Below, piece by piece: positions 25,352 through 37,438 of a stretch of DNA of 64,000 bases. The translations under genes and the position numbers were made by a program. Numbering within the stretch: the first letter of the stretch is position 1; the number at the start of each line of letters is the position of its first letter. The DNA lies in NCBI RefSeq assembly GCF_902686445.1, contig NC_062228.1, forward strand, positions 67,870,648-67,934,647, written 5' to 3'. The notes under the pieces were generated by a model. The model was not told the DNA's origin and did not search any database. It saw nothing but the letters and a program-made list of their open reading frames with translations. The stretch comes from Sciurus carolinensis (taxonomy: Eukaryota > Chordata > Mammalia > Rodentia > Sciuridae).

Positions 25352-25618
25352 TGACACATAATGGGGGGTGGGAAGGGTTAGTGTTGGGGTTGGAGTTGGG
25401 TTTAGGGAGGGGGGCAGGAATGGAGGAAGAAAGGCCTGTATAGATGGTGGGGAGGGGTGGGATGGGTGGGGGCAAGGGAAAAAATAGCAGAATGAATCAA
25501 ACAACATTACTCTATGTAAATTTATGATTACACAAATGGTATGCCTTTACTCCATGTACAAACAGAGAAACAACATGTATCCCATTTGTTTACAATAAAA
25601 AAAAGAATGATATTAGCC

Positions 25619-26812
25619 ATGGGCTTAGCATAGATGGCCTTTACATTGTTAAGGAATGTTCCCACTACCCCAATTTTTTCTAGTGTTTTGAGCATGAAGG
25701 GATGCTGTGTTTTTTTTGGACATTTTGTTCCCTTGTTTTCTCATATTGGTCAGATGTCAGTGGGAATCTGAGATATTGCAGATTTCCTCTATTAGCTTAT
25801 AGTGTCCTGGTAGATTTCCAGTGTATCAACTCCCAGCCTTCAGTAGCCTGAAGTCTTGGAGGATCTTGATAATGCAGTGCTTCCAAAGAAAGCTGCCCCT
25901 AGCACCCTACTGGTTCCAGGGCTTGGAGCTGGCTCTGTGTGGAAAGGCATTCACTGGGGGCCTGCACCGTACAGCTGGCCGAGTGGGAGAAGCCCACCGC
26001 CAGAGTGTGGAAGGCTACCTGGGGAAGACTCTAGCTGCCCTGCCCTGCTCTGATAAGCCACCCCTATCTGTGCCTGCCACCCAGGCCACGTTTCACCCAG
26101 TGGGGGAGACTCACCCCATGACTCTATTTTTCTCCAAGTCTCTCAATGCCTCCCCTTTTTGAGTCCTGGGTTCTGGAGCGCCTGGAGATGCAGTCACCCT
26201 CTAGGCCGCCATCTTGGATCACCCTGAGGAAAGAGCCTGTGGCCGGAGTGGGCAGAGCCACCTGGAGAAGTCTCTGGCTGCCCTGCCCTGATCCCAGAGG
26301 CTGCTTGTGGATTGAATCTCTCCTTTGGCTCAGGGACTTGTGGCTGGCTCTATATAGAAAGGCTCTCACTGGGCGGTCTGTTCCGAGAAGCTAGCCTTGA
26401 AAGGATCCTCCCACCGCAGGGGTCCAGGCTGCTTGGGGAGGTCTCTGGCTGCCCTGTCCGGGTCCCTGAAGCCACTTGCGGGCCGAGCATGCCACGCGGG
26501 CTCCAGGACTTGGAGCTTGTTCTGATCAGAAAGGCTCTCACTAGGGGGCCTGCTCTGAGAACCTGGAGAAGCTGGCTGTGTGGGAGGGGCCCAGTGCTGG
26601 AGTGCACAGGGCTGCCTGTAAAAGACTCTAGCTGCCCAGCCCTGCTCTGATAAGCCACCTCTATATGGGCCTGCCACCCGGGCCGAGCTTTACCCAGTGG
26701 GCAGACTCACCTGTGGCTCTATTTTGGTCCGAGTCTCTCAATGCCTCCCCTTCTTAACTCCTGGGTTCTGGAGTGACTGGGGATGCATTCCCCCTCTAGT
26801 CTGCCATCTTGC
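25619..26812 (-). mobile_element. L1 copy A continued: short ORF2 piece joined to repeated 5' UTR
   Basis: 25619 to about 25713 continues the ORF2 text interrupted at 18776. At about 25714 it jumps to the ORF1 start/5' UTR, an internal deletion of about 3 kb of L1. The 5' UTR (to 26812) belongs to a different, older type than that of 18777. It contains the terminal block twice, at about 26050-26217 and 26648-26812, both ending in the complement of 'caagatggc'-type 5' ends, plus units around 'aaaggctctcact' (25948, 26361, 26540). It is therefore a tandem-monomer promoter. Confidence 0.8.
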
Positions 26813-29800
26813 ATTGCATATTATTGGAATTTTAATTGGAATTGCATTGAATCTGTATAGCACTTTTGGTAGTATGGCCATTTTGACAATATTAATTCTT
26901 CCTATCCAAGAACATTGGAGATCTTTCCATCCTCTAAGGTTTTCTTTGATTTCTTTACTGTTCTGTAGTTCTCATTGTAGAGGTCTTTAACCTCTTTTGT
27001 GAGACTGATTCCCAAGTATTTTATTTTTTTCAAAGGTATTGTGAATGGGGTAGTTTTCCTAATTTCTCTTTCTGAAGATTCATTGCTTATGTATAAAAAT
27101 GCCTTAGATTTATGTGCATTGATCTTATATCCCGCTACTTTACTGAATTCACTTATGAGATCTAAAAGTTTTCTGGTGCAACTTCCTGGTTCCTCTAAGT
27201 ATACAATCATATCATCAGCAAATAGGGATAGTTTGAGTTCTTCTTTTCCTATTCGTATCCCTTTAATTTCTTTGGTCTGTCTAATTGCTCTGGCTAGAGT
27301 TTCAAGGACGATATTGAATAGAAGTGGTGAAAGAGGGCATCCCTGCCTTGTTCCAGTTTTTAGAGGGAATGCTTTCAGTTTTTCACCATTTAGAATGATA
27401 TTAGCCATGGGCTTAGCGTAGATGACCTTTACAATGTTAAGGAATGTTCCCTTATTCCTATTTTTTCTAGTGTTTTGAGCATGAAGGGATGCTGTATTTT
27501 ATCAAATGCTTTTTCTGCATCTATTGAAAATATCATGTGATTCTTGACTTTAAGTCTATTGATATGGTGAATGACATTTATTGATTTCCTGATATTGAAC
27601 CAAACTTGCATCCCTGGGATGAAACCCACTTGATCATGGTGCACTATCTTTTTAATATGTTTTTGTATGCGATTTGCTAAAATTTTCTTGAGAATTTTTG
27701 CGTCGATGTTCATTAAGGACATTGGTCTGAAATTTTCTTTCCTCAATGTGTCTCTGGTTTAGGTATCAGGGTGATATTGGCTTCATAGAATGAGTTTGGG
27801 AGGGTTCCCTCCTCTTCTATTTTATGGAATACTTTGAGAAGTATTGGAATGAGCTCTTCTTTAAAGGTTTTGTAGAACTTGACTGAGAACCCATCTGGTC
27901 CTGGACTTTTTTTGTTGGTAGGCTATTGATGACTTCTTCTATTTCATTACTTGAAATTGGTCTATTTAAATTGTGTATGTCCTCCTCGTTCAGTTTAGGC
28001 AATTCATATGTCTCTATAAACCTGTTGATGTCTTCAAAATTTTCTATTTTGTTGGAGTATAGATTTTAAAAATAGCTTCTAATTATGTATTGTATTTCAG
28101 TCGTGTCTGTTATGATATTTCCTTGTTCATTCCGAATTTTAGTAATTTGAGTTTTCTCCCTCTTTCTCTTTGTTAGTGTGGCTAAAGGTTTATCAATTTT
28201 GTTTATTTTTTTGAAGAACCAACTATTTATTTCATCAATTTTTTGTATCGTTTCTTTTGTTTCAATTTCATTTATTTCAGCTCTGAGTTTAACTATTTAC
28301 TGTCTTCTACTACTTTTGGTATTCGTGTGTTCTTCCTTTTCTAGGGCTTTGAGCTGTAGTGTTAGGTCATTTATTTGTTGAGTTTTACTTCTTTTATTAA
28401 ATGCGCTCCATGAAATAAATCTTCCTCTAAGTACTGCTTTCATAGTGTCCCAGAGATTTTGATATGATGTTTCTTTGTTCTCATTTACCTCTAAGAATTT
28501 TTTAATTTCCTTCCTAATATCTTCTGTTATCCATTCATCATATAATAGCATATTGTTTAATCTCCAGGTGTTGGAGTAGTTTCTGTTTTTTACTCTTTCA
28601 TTAATTTGTAACTTCCATCCATTATGATCTGATAGAATACAAGGTAGTGTCTCTATCTTCTTGTATTTGCTAACATTAACTTTGTGGCATAATATATGGT
28701 CTATTTTAGAGAAGGATCCATGTGCTGCTGAGAAGAAAGTGTATTCGCTCTTGGTTGGATGCTATATTCTATAGATGTCTCTTAAGTCTAAATTATTGAT
28801 TGTGTTATTGAGATCTATGGTTTCTTTGTTCAATTTTTGTTTGGAAGATCTGTCCAGTGGTGAAAGAGGTGTGTTAAAATCACCTAGTATTATTGTGTTA
28901 TGGTCTATTTGGTTTCTAAAATTGAGAAGGATTTTTTTAACATACATGGATGAGCCACTGTTTGGGTCATAGATGTTTATGATTGTTATATCTTGCTGAT
29001 TTATGCTTCCCTTAAGCAGTATGAAATGTCCTTCTTTATCCCTTCTGACTAACTTTGGCTTGAAGTCCACATTATCTGAAATGAGGATGGATACTCCAGC
29101 TTTTTTGCTGAGTCCATGTTCATGGTGTGTTTTTCCCCATCCTTTCATCTTTAGCCTATGGGTATCTCTTTCTATGAGGTGAGTCTCTTGCAGGCAACAT
29201 ATTGTTGGATCTTTCTTTTTAATCCAATCTGCCAGTCTATCTCTTTTGATTGATGAATTCAGGCCATTAACATTCAGGATTATTATTGAGATATGATTTG
29301 TATTCCCAGTCATTTGCTTCATATTTAAAATTTTATTTATTTATTTATTTATTTTTTGACACATCTTGGTTCCTCCATTATTTGACAGTTCCTTTAGGAT
29401 AATTCCTCCCTTTGCTGATATGCTTCTTTGTTTTTTATCTCTTCCTCATGAAATATTTTGCTGAGAATGTTCCATAATGCTGGCTTTCTTTTTGTAAATT
29501 CTTTTAGCTTTTGTTTATCATGGAAGTATTTTATTTCATCGTCAAATTTGAAGGTAAGTTTTGCTGGGTATAAGATTCTTGGTTGGCATCCATTTTCTTT
29601 CAGAGCTTGAAAAATGTTGTTCCAGGCCCTTCTCGCTTTTAGGGTCTGGATTGAAAAATCTGCTGATATCCGTATTGGTTTCTCCTGAATGTAATTTGTT
29701 TCTTTTCTCTCACAGCCTTTAAAATTCTGTCTTTATTTTGTATACTAGGTATTTTCCTTATAATGTGCCTTGGTGTGGGTCTGTTGTAATTTTGTGTATT

Positions 29801-32086
29801 TGGAGTCCTATAAGCCTCTTGAACTTGATTTTCCATTTCATTCTTCAGATTTGGGAAATTTTCTGATATTATTTCATTGAATAGAATATTCATTCCTTTG
29901 GTTTGTTTCTCTAAGCCTTCCTCAATCCCAATAATTCTCAAATTTGGCCTTTTCATGATATCCCATAGTTCTTGCAGATTCTGTTCATGATTTCTTACCA
30001 TCTTCTCTGTTTGTTCAACTTTGCTTTCGAGGTTAAATATTTTGTCTTCAATATCTGAAGTTCTGTCTTCCAGCTGTTCTCTCCTTTGTTTATGCTTTCT
30101 ATGGAGTTCTTAATTTGGTTTATTGTTTCCTTCATTTCAAGGATTTCTGTTTGGTTTTTTTTTCAATATCTCTAACTCTTTATTGAAATGATCTTTTGCT
30201 TCCTGAATTTGCTCTGTTAACTGTCGATTGGTGCAATCGTTCAATGCCTGCATTTGCTCTTTCATCTCATCGTTTGCTTTCCTAATCATTTTAATTATGT
30301 ACATTCTGAACTCCCTTTCTGTCATTTCTTCTGCCATGCTGTCATTGGATTTTATTGATGTAACATCTAGATTTGTTTGGGGCATTTTATTCCCTTGTTT
30401 TCTCATATTGTTCAGGGATCAGTGGGTCATTAAGATATTGCAGATTTCCTCTATCAACTTATAATGTCCCTGAAGATTGCTAGTATATCCCCTCTTATCG
30501 TTCAGGTGCCTGAAGTCTTGGAGGAAGTTGATAATGCGGAGCTCCACGAAGAAGCTGCCTCTCTAGGGGTGATGACCCTCAGGTGGCGTATATTCCCTGC
30601 TAGTGGGCAGAGGTGCCTCCAACGGGGAACTAGACTGCGGGCTGAGGCAAGTCCTGTTTGTGCCTGTGTCTCTGGTTTTACCATCCCTGTGAGAAAACCT
30701 CACCCGGCAGGGAAGACTCACTTGGTGGGGACGTCTCGCTGGTCAGTTGCCCTCCTAGAGGTTCCCCTCAATCTACAACTACCATCTGGGCTGGGCTGTC
30801 TTCCTCTGCAACGTTCCCAGTGGCCCGGACCTACCTCCTGGGCCTGGGAACCTCACCCTTTGCAGGCGAGTCTCATTAGGCTGCCTCTCCCAGAGAATCT
30901 GCTTGCAGTCCTGGAAACTTCGCTCTGCCCCTAGGCATGTCTAGGTGCGGCTCTTCCAGCAAGAAGCCACCTAGCTCCTGGGACCTGCTCTGCACCTAAT
31001 TGCCTGGCTATGTGGCCCCTCCTTTGAGCCGCCACCTGGAGCCCCATACAGTAGCTAAGATACCCAGAGACCCGCCACACACCTCTTCCTCCGAACAGCG
31101 GCCAGGTTTCCAACGCAGTCACTAGGAGCCCAACCAATTCACTTCGCATCTCCTCCTCCTGCCAATGGCCCATAGCCCTAGGCAGTCACTCCAAGTCCAA
31201 GTGACCCACCCTGTTCCTCCTCCTCCTCCTCGGGCTAGCCCCCTGGGTGTTCAGGAGCGGTGGCTCTGAGACCAAGTGACCCACCACGCTCCTCCTCCAG
31301 GCAGACCACTGGTGTTCGGGGGAGGTCCCTTTTAGTCCAATCAACTCACCACTCGCCTCCTCCTCCGGCAACCACCTGTGGCTATGATGCAGTCACTCCT
31401 AGACCAAGTGACCCACCGCACTTCTCTTCCTCCGGGCGATCCCCCAGTGTTCAGGAGCAGTCGTTCTGTGTTCAAACAGCTCGCCACGCAGCTCCTCCTC
31501 TGGCAACTGCCTGTGTCTCTGATGCAGTCACTCCTAGGTCAAGCGAACCGCCGCGCATCTCCTCTTCCTCTGGGCGACCCCCTGGTGTTCAGGAGCGGTC
31601 GTTGTGAGTTCAAACAGCTCGCCACACAGCTCCTCCTCTGGCAACCGCCTGTAGCTTTGATGCAGTCACTCCTAGGTCAAGCGACCCGCCGCGCTCCTCC
31701 TCTTCCTCCAGGCAACGTCCCGGTGTTCAGAAGCAATCCTTCTGGGTCTAAACAGCTTGCCACGCAGCTCCTCCTCAAGCATCTGCCCGGAGCCCCAGTG
31801 GTTGCTCCTAGTCCAAGCGCTGTGCTGAGCCGCCTCCCCTACGATGATCCCAGTTGTCCATGTTTACCACTCCAGCAGGGGGAGGGGCATCTCGAGGAGC
31901 AACTCTACTTCACAAAGTTCCCTGTGTTCTGGGGCTACTGCCCCATCCAGGATGCCTCCCCAATGGGGGAGACTCACCCAGCGGCTTTGAGTTGGTCCCA
32001 AGTCTCTCACTATCTCCTCTTTTGAATACTGCATCCTGGAGCAACGTGAAATGCAGCCGCCCCCTAGTCCGCCATCTGAAACTCCT
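26813..32086 (-). mobile_element. Minus-strand L1 (copy B), 3' truncated
   Basis: Reading the minus strand from 32086: 5' UTR with tandem GC-rich units (about 31200-31800, period about 120-135 bp), ORF1 at about 30406-29390, ORF2 from about 29330 to 26820. The 5' UTR is of the same type as the nested plus L1. It lacks the 3' quarter of ORF2, the 3' UTR and any A-tail: at 26813-26828 a 16-bp scrap of later L1 text is joined directly to mid-ORF2. Open pieces include the endonuclease half (29322-28762) and RT with [11 protein letters not shown] (27408-26902), all broken by stops. It carries no visible target duplication. Confidence 0.88.
29332..29355. repeat. (TTTA)n stretch in L1 copy B
   Basis: Six or so TTTA units between the complements of ORF2 start and ORF1 end, in the inter-ORF spacer. 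Confidence 0.8.
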
Positions 32087-32783
32087 CTAATATTTCTTTT
32101 TGTGAAATTTCCTGTTCAGATTTTTGTAAGATTATTTCAGGTTAATATGAGTTGAGGAAGACAATCTTTCTAAGCAATTCTGCAGACCTTTAATTATATT
32201 ACAAATCTAAGTGTTTTGTATCCTGGAGTTATGGACAAACTGCCCTAGGATTATAGTATTACATGCCATAAAATATGCTTTATTGGTTCCATGTTTTGTG
32301 CAATCTTAAAGAGATGGCTTTTTATTAAGTGTATATCTATGTATATATAATTAAAAATCATATCTTCAACAACTAAGATAGGCATTATTTTTTCCAAAGT
32401 TTTATCATTACTATTTATTTTTACTTTTGTTTCTGAAAATTCAATACATGTTCATTTTGTATGTATGCTTAATTACATGTCTCTCATACAATATTGGATT
32501 TCTTTTTTTTTATTGTAAACAAATTGGATACATGTTGTTTCTCTGTTTGTACATGGCATAAAGGCATACCATTTGTGTAATCAAATATTGGATTTCTATT
32601 GTATTAGTTCCTTCTTTTCCTTCTGAAAAGAGCAAATAAATGAAGATTGTTTTTATTTCCTTGATAAAGTAATTGAAATTGTATTTTTGGTATGAAACTG
32701 GTATTCTGTCTCCATTGTAACTGCCCAAATTTTTAAAATACATTGTAATAAAATATATGATCTCTACCTCTTCAAAAAAAAAT
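32087..32783 (+). pseudogene. MORC3P: MORC3 processed pseudogene, 3' UTR end and poly(A) tail
   Basis: AT-rich sequence ending AATAAAATATATGATCTCTA... then an A-run (about 32774-32782), i.e. a canonical poly(A) signal (32747-32752) about 20 bp before a tail. The tail is followed by TAAGAAGACA, the same 10 bp that precede the retrocopy's 5' end at 14165. This pairs the two halves as one retrotransposed mRNA about 18.6 kb apart. The last ~190 codons of MORC3 and the proximal 3' UTR are missing between them. I identify this part from its ends and position, not by recalled 3' UTR sequence. Confidence 0.75.
32504..32583 (-). mobile_element. 80-bp L1 3'-end micro-insertion
   Basis: A T-rich start followed by the complement of the L1 3' end (the same text as 16609-16690). 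It is flanked by a 14-bp duplication AATATTGGATTTCT (32490-32503 and 32584-32597), proving a separate insertion into the MORC3 3' UTR. Confidence 0.9.
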
Positions 32784-32793
32784 TAAGAAGACA
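32784..32793. repeat. Right target-site duplication of MORC3 retrocopy
   Basis: TAAGAAGACA, identical to 14165-14174, directly after the A-tail. Confidence 0.75.
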
Positions 32794-33378
32794 ATACCAA
32801 GGTACCCAATGGAAGGCTGAGCAACTGTTTATCAGAGAAATCCACAGAGACATGGAAATTAATGCAAGGTTGTCTTTGGTCCTGCGCAGTGAAAATGCCA
32901 AGGATAAATTGGGAGCAGTGGTTTCCAGGCATCACATACGGTCTACATAGAGATTCCCAACCATAAAAAAATTTCCAACTTTATGATAATACTGTCATTA
33001 TATAAGAACCTACATCCTTTGGAATTGTGCACTGAGGTACTTATGGGTATACTCCCATGTTATACTCAAATTATTCAGCAAAATATTTTATGCATATACA
33101 AACTGTTGATTGTGTGCACACAGATGCTCACACATACATATATATAGTACCTGTGTAGAGATGGAAGGAAAATGGAAAGAATAAATAAGTGAATGAAGCA
33201 AAAGTTAAACAATTGCTAAATTTGGGGGTTTGCAAGAATATCCTTTTCTATTTTGCAAATTTTCTATAAAATTAAAATGACATCAAGAAACTAAAATACA
33301 AGAATTAGTTGATACATTTCACTGCTTATTAGAAAAATGAGACATATCACATGGTCATTTAAATTAGTAAAAACAATT
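32794..33378. other. Unannotated AT-rich spacer
   Basis: No recognisable gene or named repeat; ordinary AT-rich intergenic DNA between the MORC3 retrocopy and an L1. Confidence 0.5.
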
Positions 33379-35515
33379 AGGGGATAGTGGGAACATTCCT
33401 CAACAGTGTAGAGGCTATCTATGCTATGCCTACAGTCAAAAAACTGAAAGCATTACCCCAAAAGTCTGGAACAGGGCAGGGATGCCCTCTATCGTCACCT
33501 CTATTCAACATTGTTCTTGAAACTCTAGTCACAGCAATTAGACAGAACAAAGAAATTAAAGGGATATGAATAGGAAAAGATGAACTCAAATTATCCCTAT
33601 TTCCTGATGACTTCATTCTATATTTAGAGGAACCAAAAAGTCCCAACAGAAAACTTCTAGAACTCATAAATCAATTCAGTAATGTAGCAGGATATAAAAT
33701 CAATGCTCATAAATCTAATGCATTTTTATTCATAAGTACTTAATCCTCTGAAAGAGAATTTAGGAAAACTACCCCATTCACAATAGCTTCAAAAAACATA
33801 AAATACTTGGGAATCAATCTAACAAAAGAGGTGAAAGAAGTCTACAATGAGAACTACAGAATACTAAAGAAAGAAATTAAAGACAACTTAGAAGATGGAA
33901 AAATATCCCATGTTCTTGGATAGGCAGAATTAATATTGTCAAAATGGCCATACAACCAAAAGTACTATACAAATTCAATGCAATTCCAATTCAAATCCCA
34001 ATGACCTACCTCATAGAAATAGAGCAATCTATCATAAAATTCATTTGGAAAAATAATAGAGCCAGAATAGTTAAAGCAATCCTTAGCAGGAAGATATTGC
34101 TAATACCAGAATTCCAACTATACTACAGAGCAATAGTAACAAAAACAACATGGTATTGGCACCAAAATAGACAGGTATATCAATGGCAGAGAACAAAGGA
34201 CACAGAGACAAACCCAAATAAATAGAGTTTTCACATACTAGACAAAGGTTCCAAGAACATACAATGGAGAAAATATGACCTGCTCAACAAATGGTGCTGG
34301 GAAAACTGGAAATTCATATTCAGCACAATGAAACTAAACCCCTATCTCTCACCCTCTAAAAAACTCAACTCACAATGGATCAAGGACCTTGGATTCAGAC
34401 CACAGACCCTGCACCTTTATTGAAGAAAAAGTAGGTCCAAATCTTCATCATTTCGGCTTAGGATCAGACTTCCTCAACATGACCCCCAAAGCACAAGAAA
34501 TAAAAGCAGGAATCAATAATTGGGATAGAATCAAAGTAAAAAGCTTTTTCTCAGCAAAGGAAACTATCATCAATGTGAAGGAGAGCATACAGAGTGGGAG
34601 AAAGTCTTTGCCACTCATACTTCAGATAGAGCACTAATCTCCAGAATATATAAAGAACTCAAAAAACTCTACAACAAGAACACAAATAACCCAATCAGCA
34701 AATGGGCTAAGTAAATGAGCACACACGTCACAGGAGAAGATCTACAAGCAATCAACAGATATATGAAAAAATGTTCGACATCTCTAGTAATAAGAGAAAT
34801 GCAAATGAAAACCACCTTAAGATTTCATCTCACCCCAATTAGAATGGTGATTATCAAGAACACAAGCAATAATAAGTGTTGGCGAGGATGTGGGGAAAAA
34901 GGCAAACTCATATATTACTGGTGGGGTTGCATATTAGTGCAACACTCTGGAAAGCAATGTGGAGATTCTTTAGAAAACGTGGAATAGACCCACCATTTGA
35001 CACAGCTATCCCACTTCTTCATTTATATCCAAACCACTTAAAATCAGCCTACTACAGTGATGAAGCCCCATCAATGTTCATAGCTGCTCAATTCACAATA
35101 GCTAGATTGTGGAACAAATCTAGATGCCCTTCAATTGATGAATGGATTAAGAAAGTGTGGTATATATACACAATGGAATATTACTCAGCCATAAAGAATA
35201 ATAAAATTATGGCATTTGTAGGCAAATGGATGAAGTTGTAGAATATCATGCTAAGTGAGATATGCCAATCCCAAAAGTCCAACGGCCAAATGATCTCTCT
35301 GATAAGTGGATGATGATACATAATGCATTGTGGTAGGGAAGAAAGAATGGTGGAAGGATGGATTGTATAAAGAAAAGAGGAGTGGGAGGGTGGGGTAATG
35401 GGAAAAATAACAGGTTGGGACAAACATCTTTACTCTATGTACATGTATTATTACACAAATATTATGACTCTACTTCTTGTACAACCCGAGGAATAAGTTT
35501 TACCTCATTTGTTTA
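33379..35515 (+). mobile_element. 5'-truncated plus-strand L1
   Basis: It starts within ORF2 ('ggatagtgggaacattcctc', equivalent to 23388) and runs through the RT region, where the Asp-Asp motif has decayed to FPDDFI (about 33600), the C-terminal [10 protein letters not shown] cluster (34877-34910) and the 3' UTR to an AT-rich end. Frames are broken in at least eight places. It is more diverged than the nested L1 at 18777, with small deletions, for instance in the 3' UTR. Confidence 0.88.
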
Positions 35516-35920
35516 AAGTGAATCAAACTAAATAATTTTTCTTAAGGAGAAAACAGAAAAATGATCCCAGTAATTGGAATCTGGAGATTTGGTTTCAAGT
35601 CTTCAATAAATCACATGATCTCTAAAAAAACCTGATATATTATCACCCATTCTACATAGTTTAAAAAGAAACCAGAAGTATAGGTGATCTTCCTTAAACT
35701 TCTAAAAGGTATCAAGCAAAATGTGAAAAGGAACACAAAAACATACTTAAGCACCATTTGTCTCACCTCCATTCAGGGGTGAAAGATGGGTAATGGCTGT
35801 GTGTTCTTCCACACCATCTCCAGGTACTAATGCTAAGTATATAGTAAAACATCCTGTGTGTGCGTGGGAAGGGTCAGACCCTGTCTTCAGATCACTGAAA
35901 CATTAATTGCAGCAGCAACA
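35516..35920. other. Unannotated spacer before minisatellite
   Basis: No recognisable gene or repeat. Confidence 0.5.
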
Positions 35921-36125
35921 GAATACACTGCCCTGAACATAGCAAACATGAGGGACACACCCATGATCCCACACCTGGCAGAATGCTCCTCCCTGTGCTG
36001 CACCTGACAGAATACTTCTGCCTGGGCAGCAACTGGCTGCATACTCCCCCCTCTGCTCCCACCTGGCTGAATATTCCTCCCTATACACACATATGGCTGA
36101 ATGCTCTTCCCTGTGCTTCACATGG
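35921..36125. repeat. 29-30-bp minisatellite, left part
   Basis: Degenerate units of the form TGGCAGAATGCTCCTCCCTG plus TGCTGCACC or TGCCCACACC. The edge toward 35921 is the most diverged. It is interrupted by the betaretroviral provirus at 36126 and resumes at 41693. Confidence 0.85.
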
Positions 36126-36563
36126 TGTAGAGACATGCTTAGAGCTGTTTGAGGAATAGATCGTGCACACATGTGTGTGTGAGGATGTGACCATCTGCTG
36201 GCGTGTGATTCCTCCTCTCCCACCCTTACACCAACATGGTCCCAGGCTGTGCTTGCACCGTGGCCCCAGCAACCTCGCACGTGAGGCGCCGGATGAGGGA
36301 GCACACAGGAACGACAGTCACCTGAGAGCACTGCTCTACAAGTGCTGCACTCACCTCACTTCCACTCCTAGCGGTGGTGCCTTGTTGTTTTCTCTCTTCT
36401 CACGGTGTCAGGCAGAGCTGGTGTTGGCACCAAGGCATCTACTTGGGGAGAGAGGTAAACAAGGAAGGAAGCAAGTTAGCACCCCTGAGAAAAATAAAGA
36501 AGGTGTTCATTTCCAGTCCACCTACTATTCTTTCCCGTGGTCTCATTGCTGCAGGTGGCAACA
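36126..36563 (+). repeat. 5' LTR of the class II provirus
   Basis: 438 bp, TGTAGAGACATGC...GGCAACA, poly(A) signal AATAAA at 36493-36498. Compared with the 3' LTR it has about 50 extra bases near 36160-36207, rich in TG, or the 3' copy has lost them. Confidence 0.9.
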
Positions 36564-36565
36564 AG

Positions 36566-36583
36566 TGGTGGCCTGTATGATGC
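36566..36583 (+). other. Degenerate primer-binding site, possibly tRNA-Met
   Basis: TGGTGGCCTGTATGATGC, two bases after the LTR. About 13 of 18 positions fit the complement of elongator tRNA-Met; no better standard primer came to mind. Low certainty. Confidence 0.4.
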
Positions 36584-36729
36584 ATTTGGCACAATGGGTA
36601 AATGAGGAACCTCATGAGAGTCTCTGGCCAGAGGGGCTTAGGGCGAGGAAAAGTAAGAAATGGGGTTGTAAATTTTAAAGACCCAAATGACTAAGGTCAT
36701 AAAAAGATGTATTAAAAAGTAATGGCATG

Positions 36730-37438
36730 GCAGTGAAGGAAACAGGATCTAATAGTGAAGGAAAAACAGGGGGTTCCTCTTCCTAAAGGAACATTTCCTA
36801 TGAAGCCTTAGGAGAAGTACAAGAGCAAGAATCTGTTAAACATGTAGAACCAGGTGAGAAAGAATTGAGTGGTAGTGACTTAGAAAGTATTTACTCAGAT
36901 AATTTAAGAAAAACAAGGAGAAAATGTAGGGGAAAGCTAAATCCTATTCAGCCTTCTGCACCACCATGGGAAGATCCTCTGGCCAAGACCATTCAGGACC
37001 TTTCTAAGCACTTAGATGCCCTTGAATACAAAGAAGCCCCAAACTCATGGGACCTGCCCATATTTGAGGACCAAAATAGACAGAGACACCATCAAACATT
37101 AGACTTTTAAACTATAAAAACTTTAAAGAGGCAGTTATGACATATGGACCTGAGGCACCATTTACCAAAAGTATTTTTGAGTCTTTGAGTTATTAAATTT
37201 GACTCCTACTGATTGGAAACAGTTGTGCAGAGAAGTGTTATCTGGAGGACAATATCTGATTTGGAGAAATTAGTGGCAAGAAATATCTGTTGAAACTGCT
37301 CACAGAAACACAGCAGCAGGGTTTCCTGGTAGAAATATTGATATGCTAACAGGAGGCCAATACACTCCAATAGATACCCCAAATCAATATGATCCTGGAG
37401 CATATGTGCAGATATATACAGCGGCAGTCAAGGCATGG
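36730..37438 (+). pseudogene. Provirus gag remnant (late-domain region and capsid start)
   Basis: Gag forms the virus core. 36865-37110 reads as a charged segment with NPIQPSAPPWEDP, which contains a PSAP-type late-budding motif, then continues into capsid N-terminal text: EAVMTYGPEAPF, LSGGQYLIWRN, NTAAGFPGRN and TPNQYDPGAYVQ. Stops interrupt it near 37108 and 37274. Matrix is only partly recognisable. After capsid residues ending VKAWQ the sequence jumps directly into reverse transcriptase at 37433-37442; the capsid C-terminal domain, nucleocapsid and protease are absent. Confidence 0.8.

Larger units (their letters stand above)
18777..25603 (+). mobile_element. Nearly full-length L1 nested in L1 copy A
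   Basis: About 6.8 kb, flanked by a perfect 15-bp target duplication AGAATGATATTAGCC (18762-18776 and 25604-25618). Order: 5' UTR/promoter 18777-20458 (starting GGGGGGCAAAGATGGCGG), ORF1 20459-21471, short spacer, ORF2 21503-25351, 3' UTR with G-rich tract (25362-25470), and an A-rich end with AATAAA at 25594-25599. Both ORFs are disrupted, so it cannot move on its own. It is the most complete L1 in the window and the youngest layer of this stack. Confidence 0.95.

Noticed and set aside
31260..32025. 215-codon frame in the complement of L1 copy B 5' UTR
   Set aside because: Antisense frame through tandem GC-rich L1 promoter units; not conserved in the nested L1 copy.
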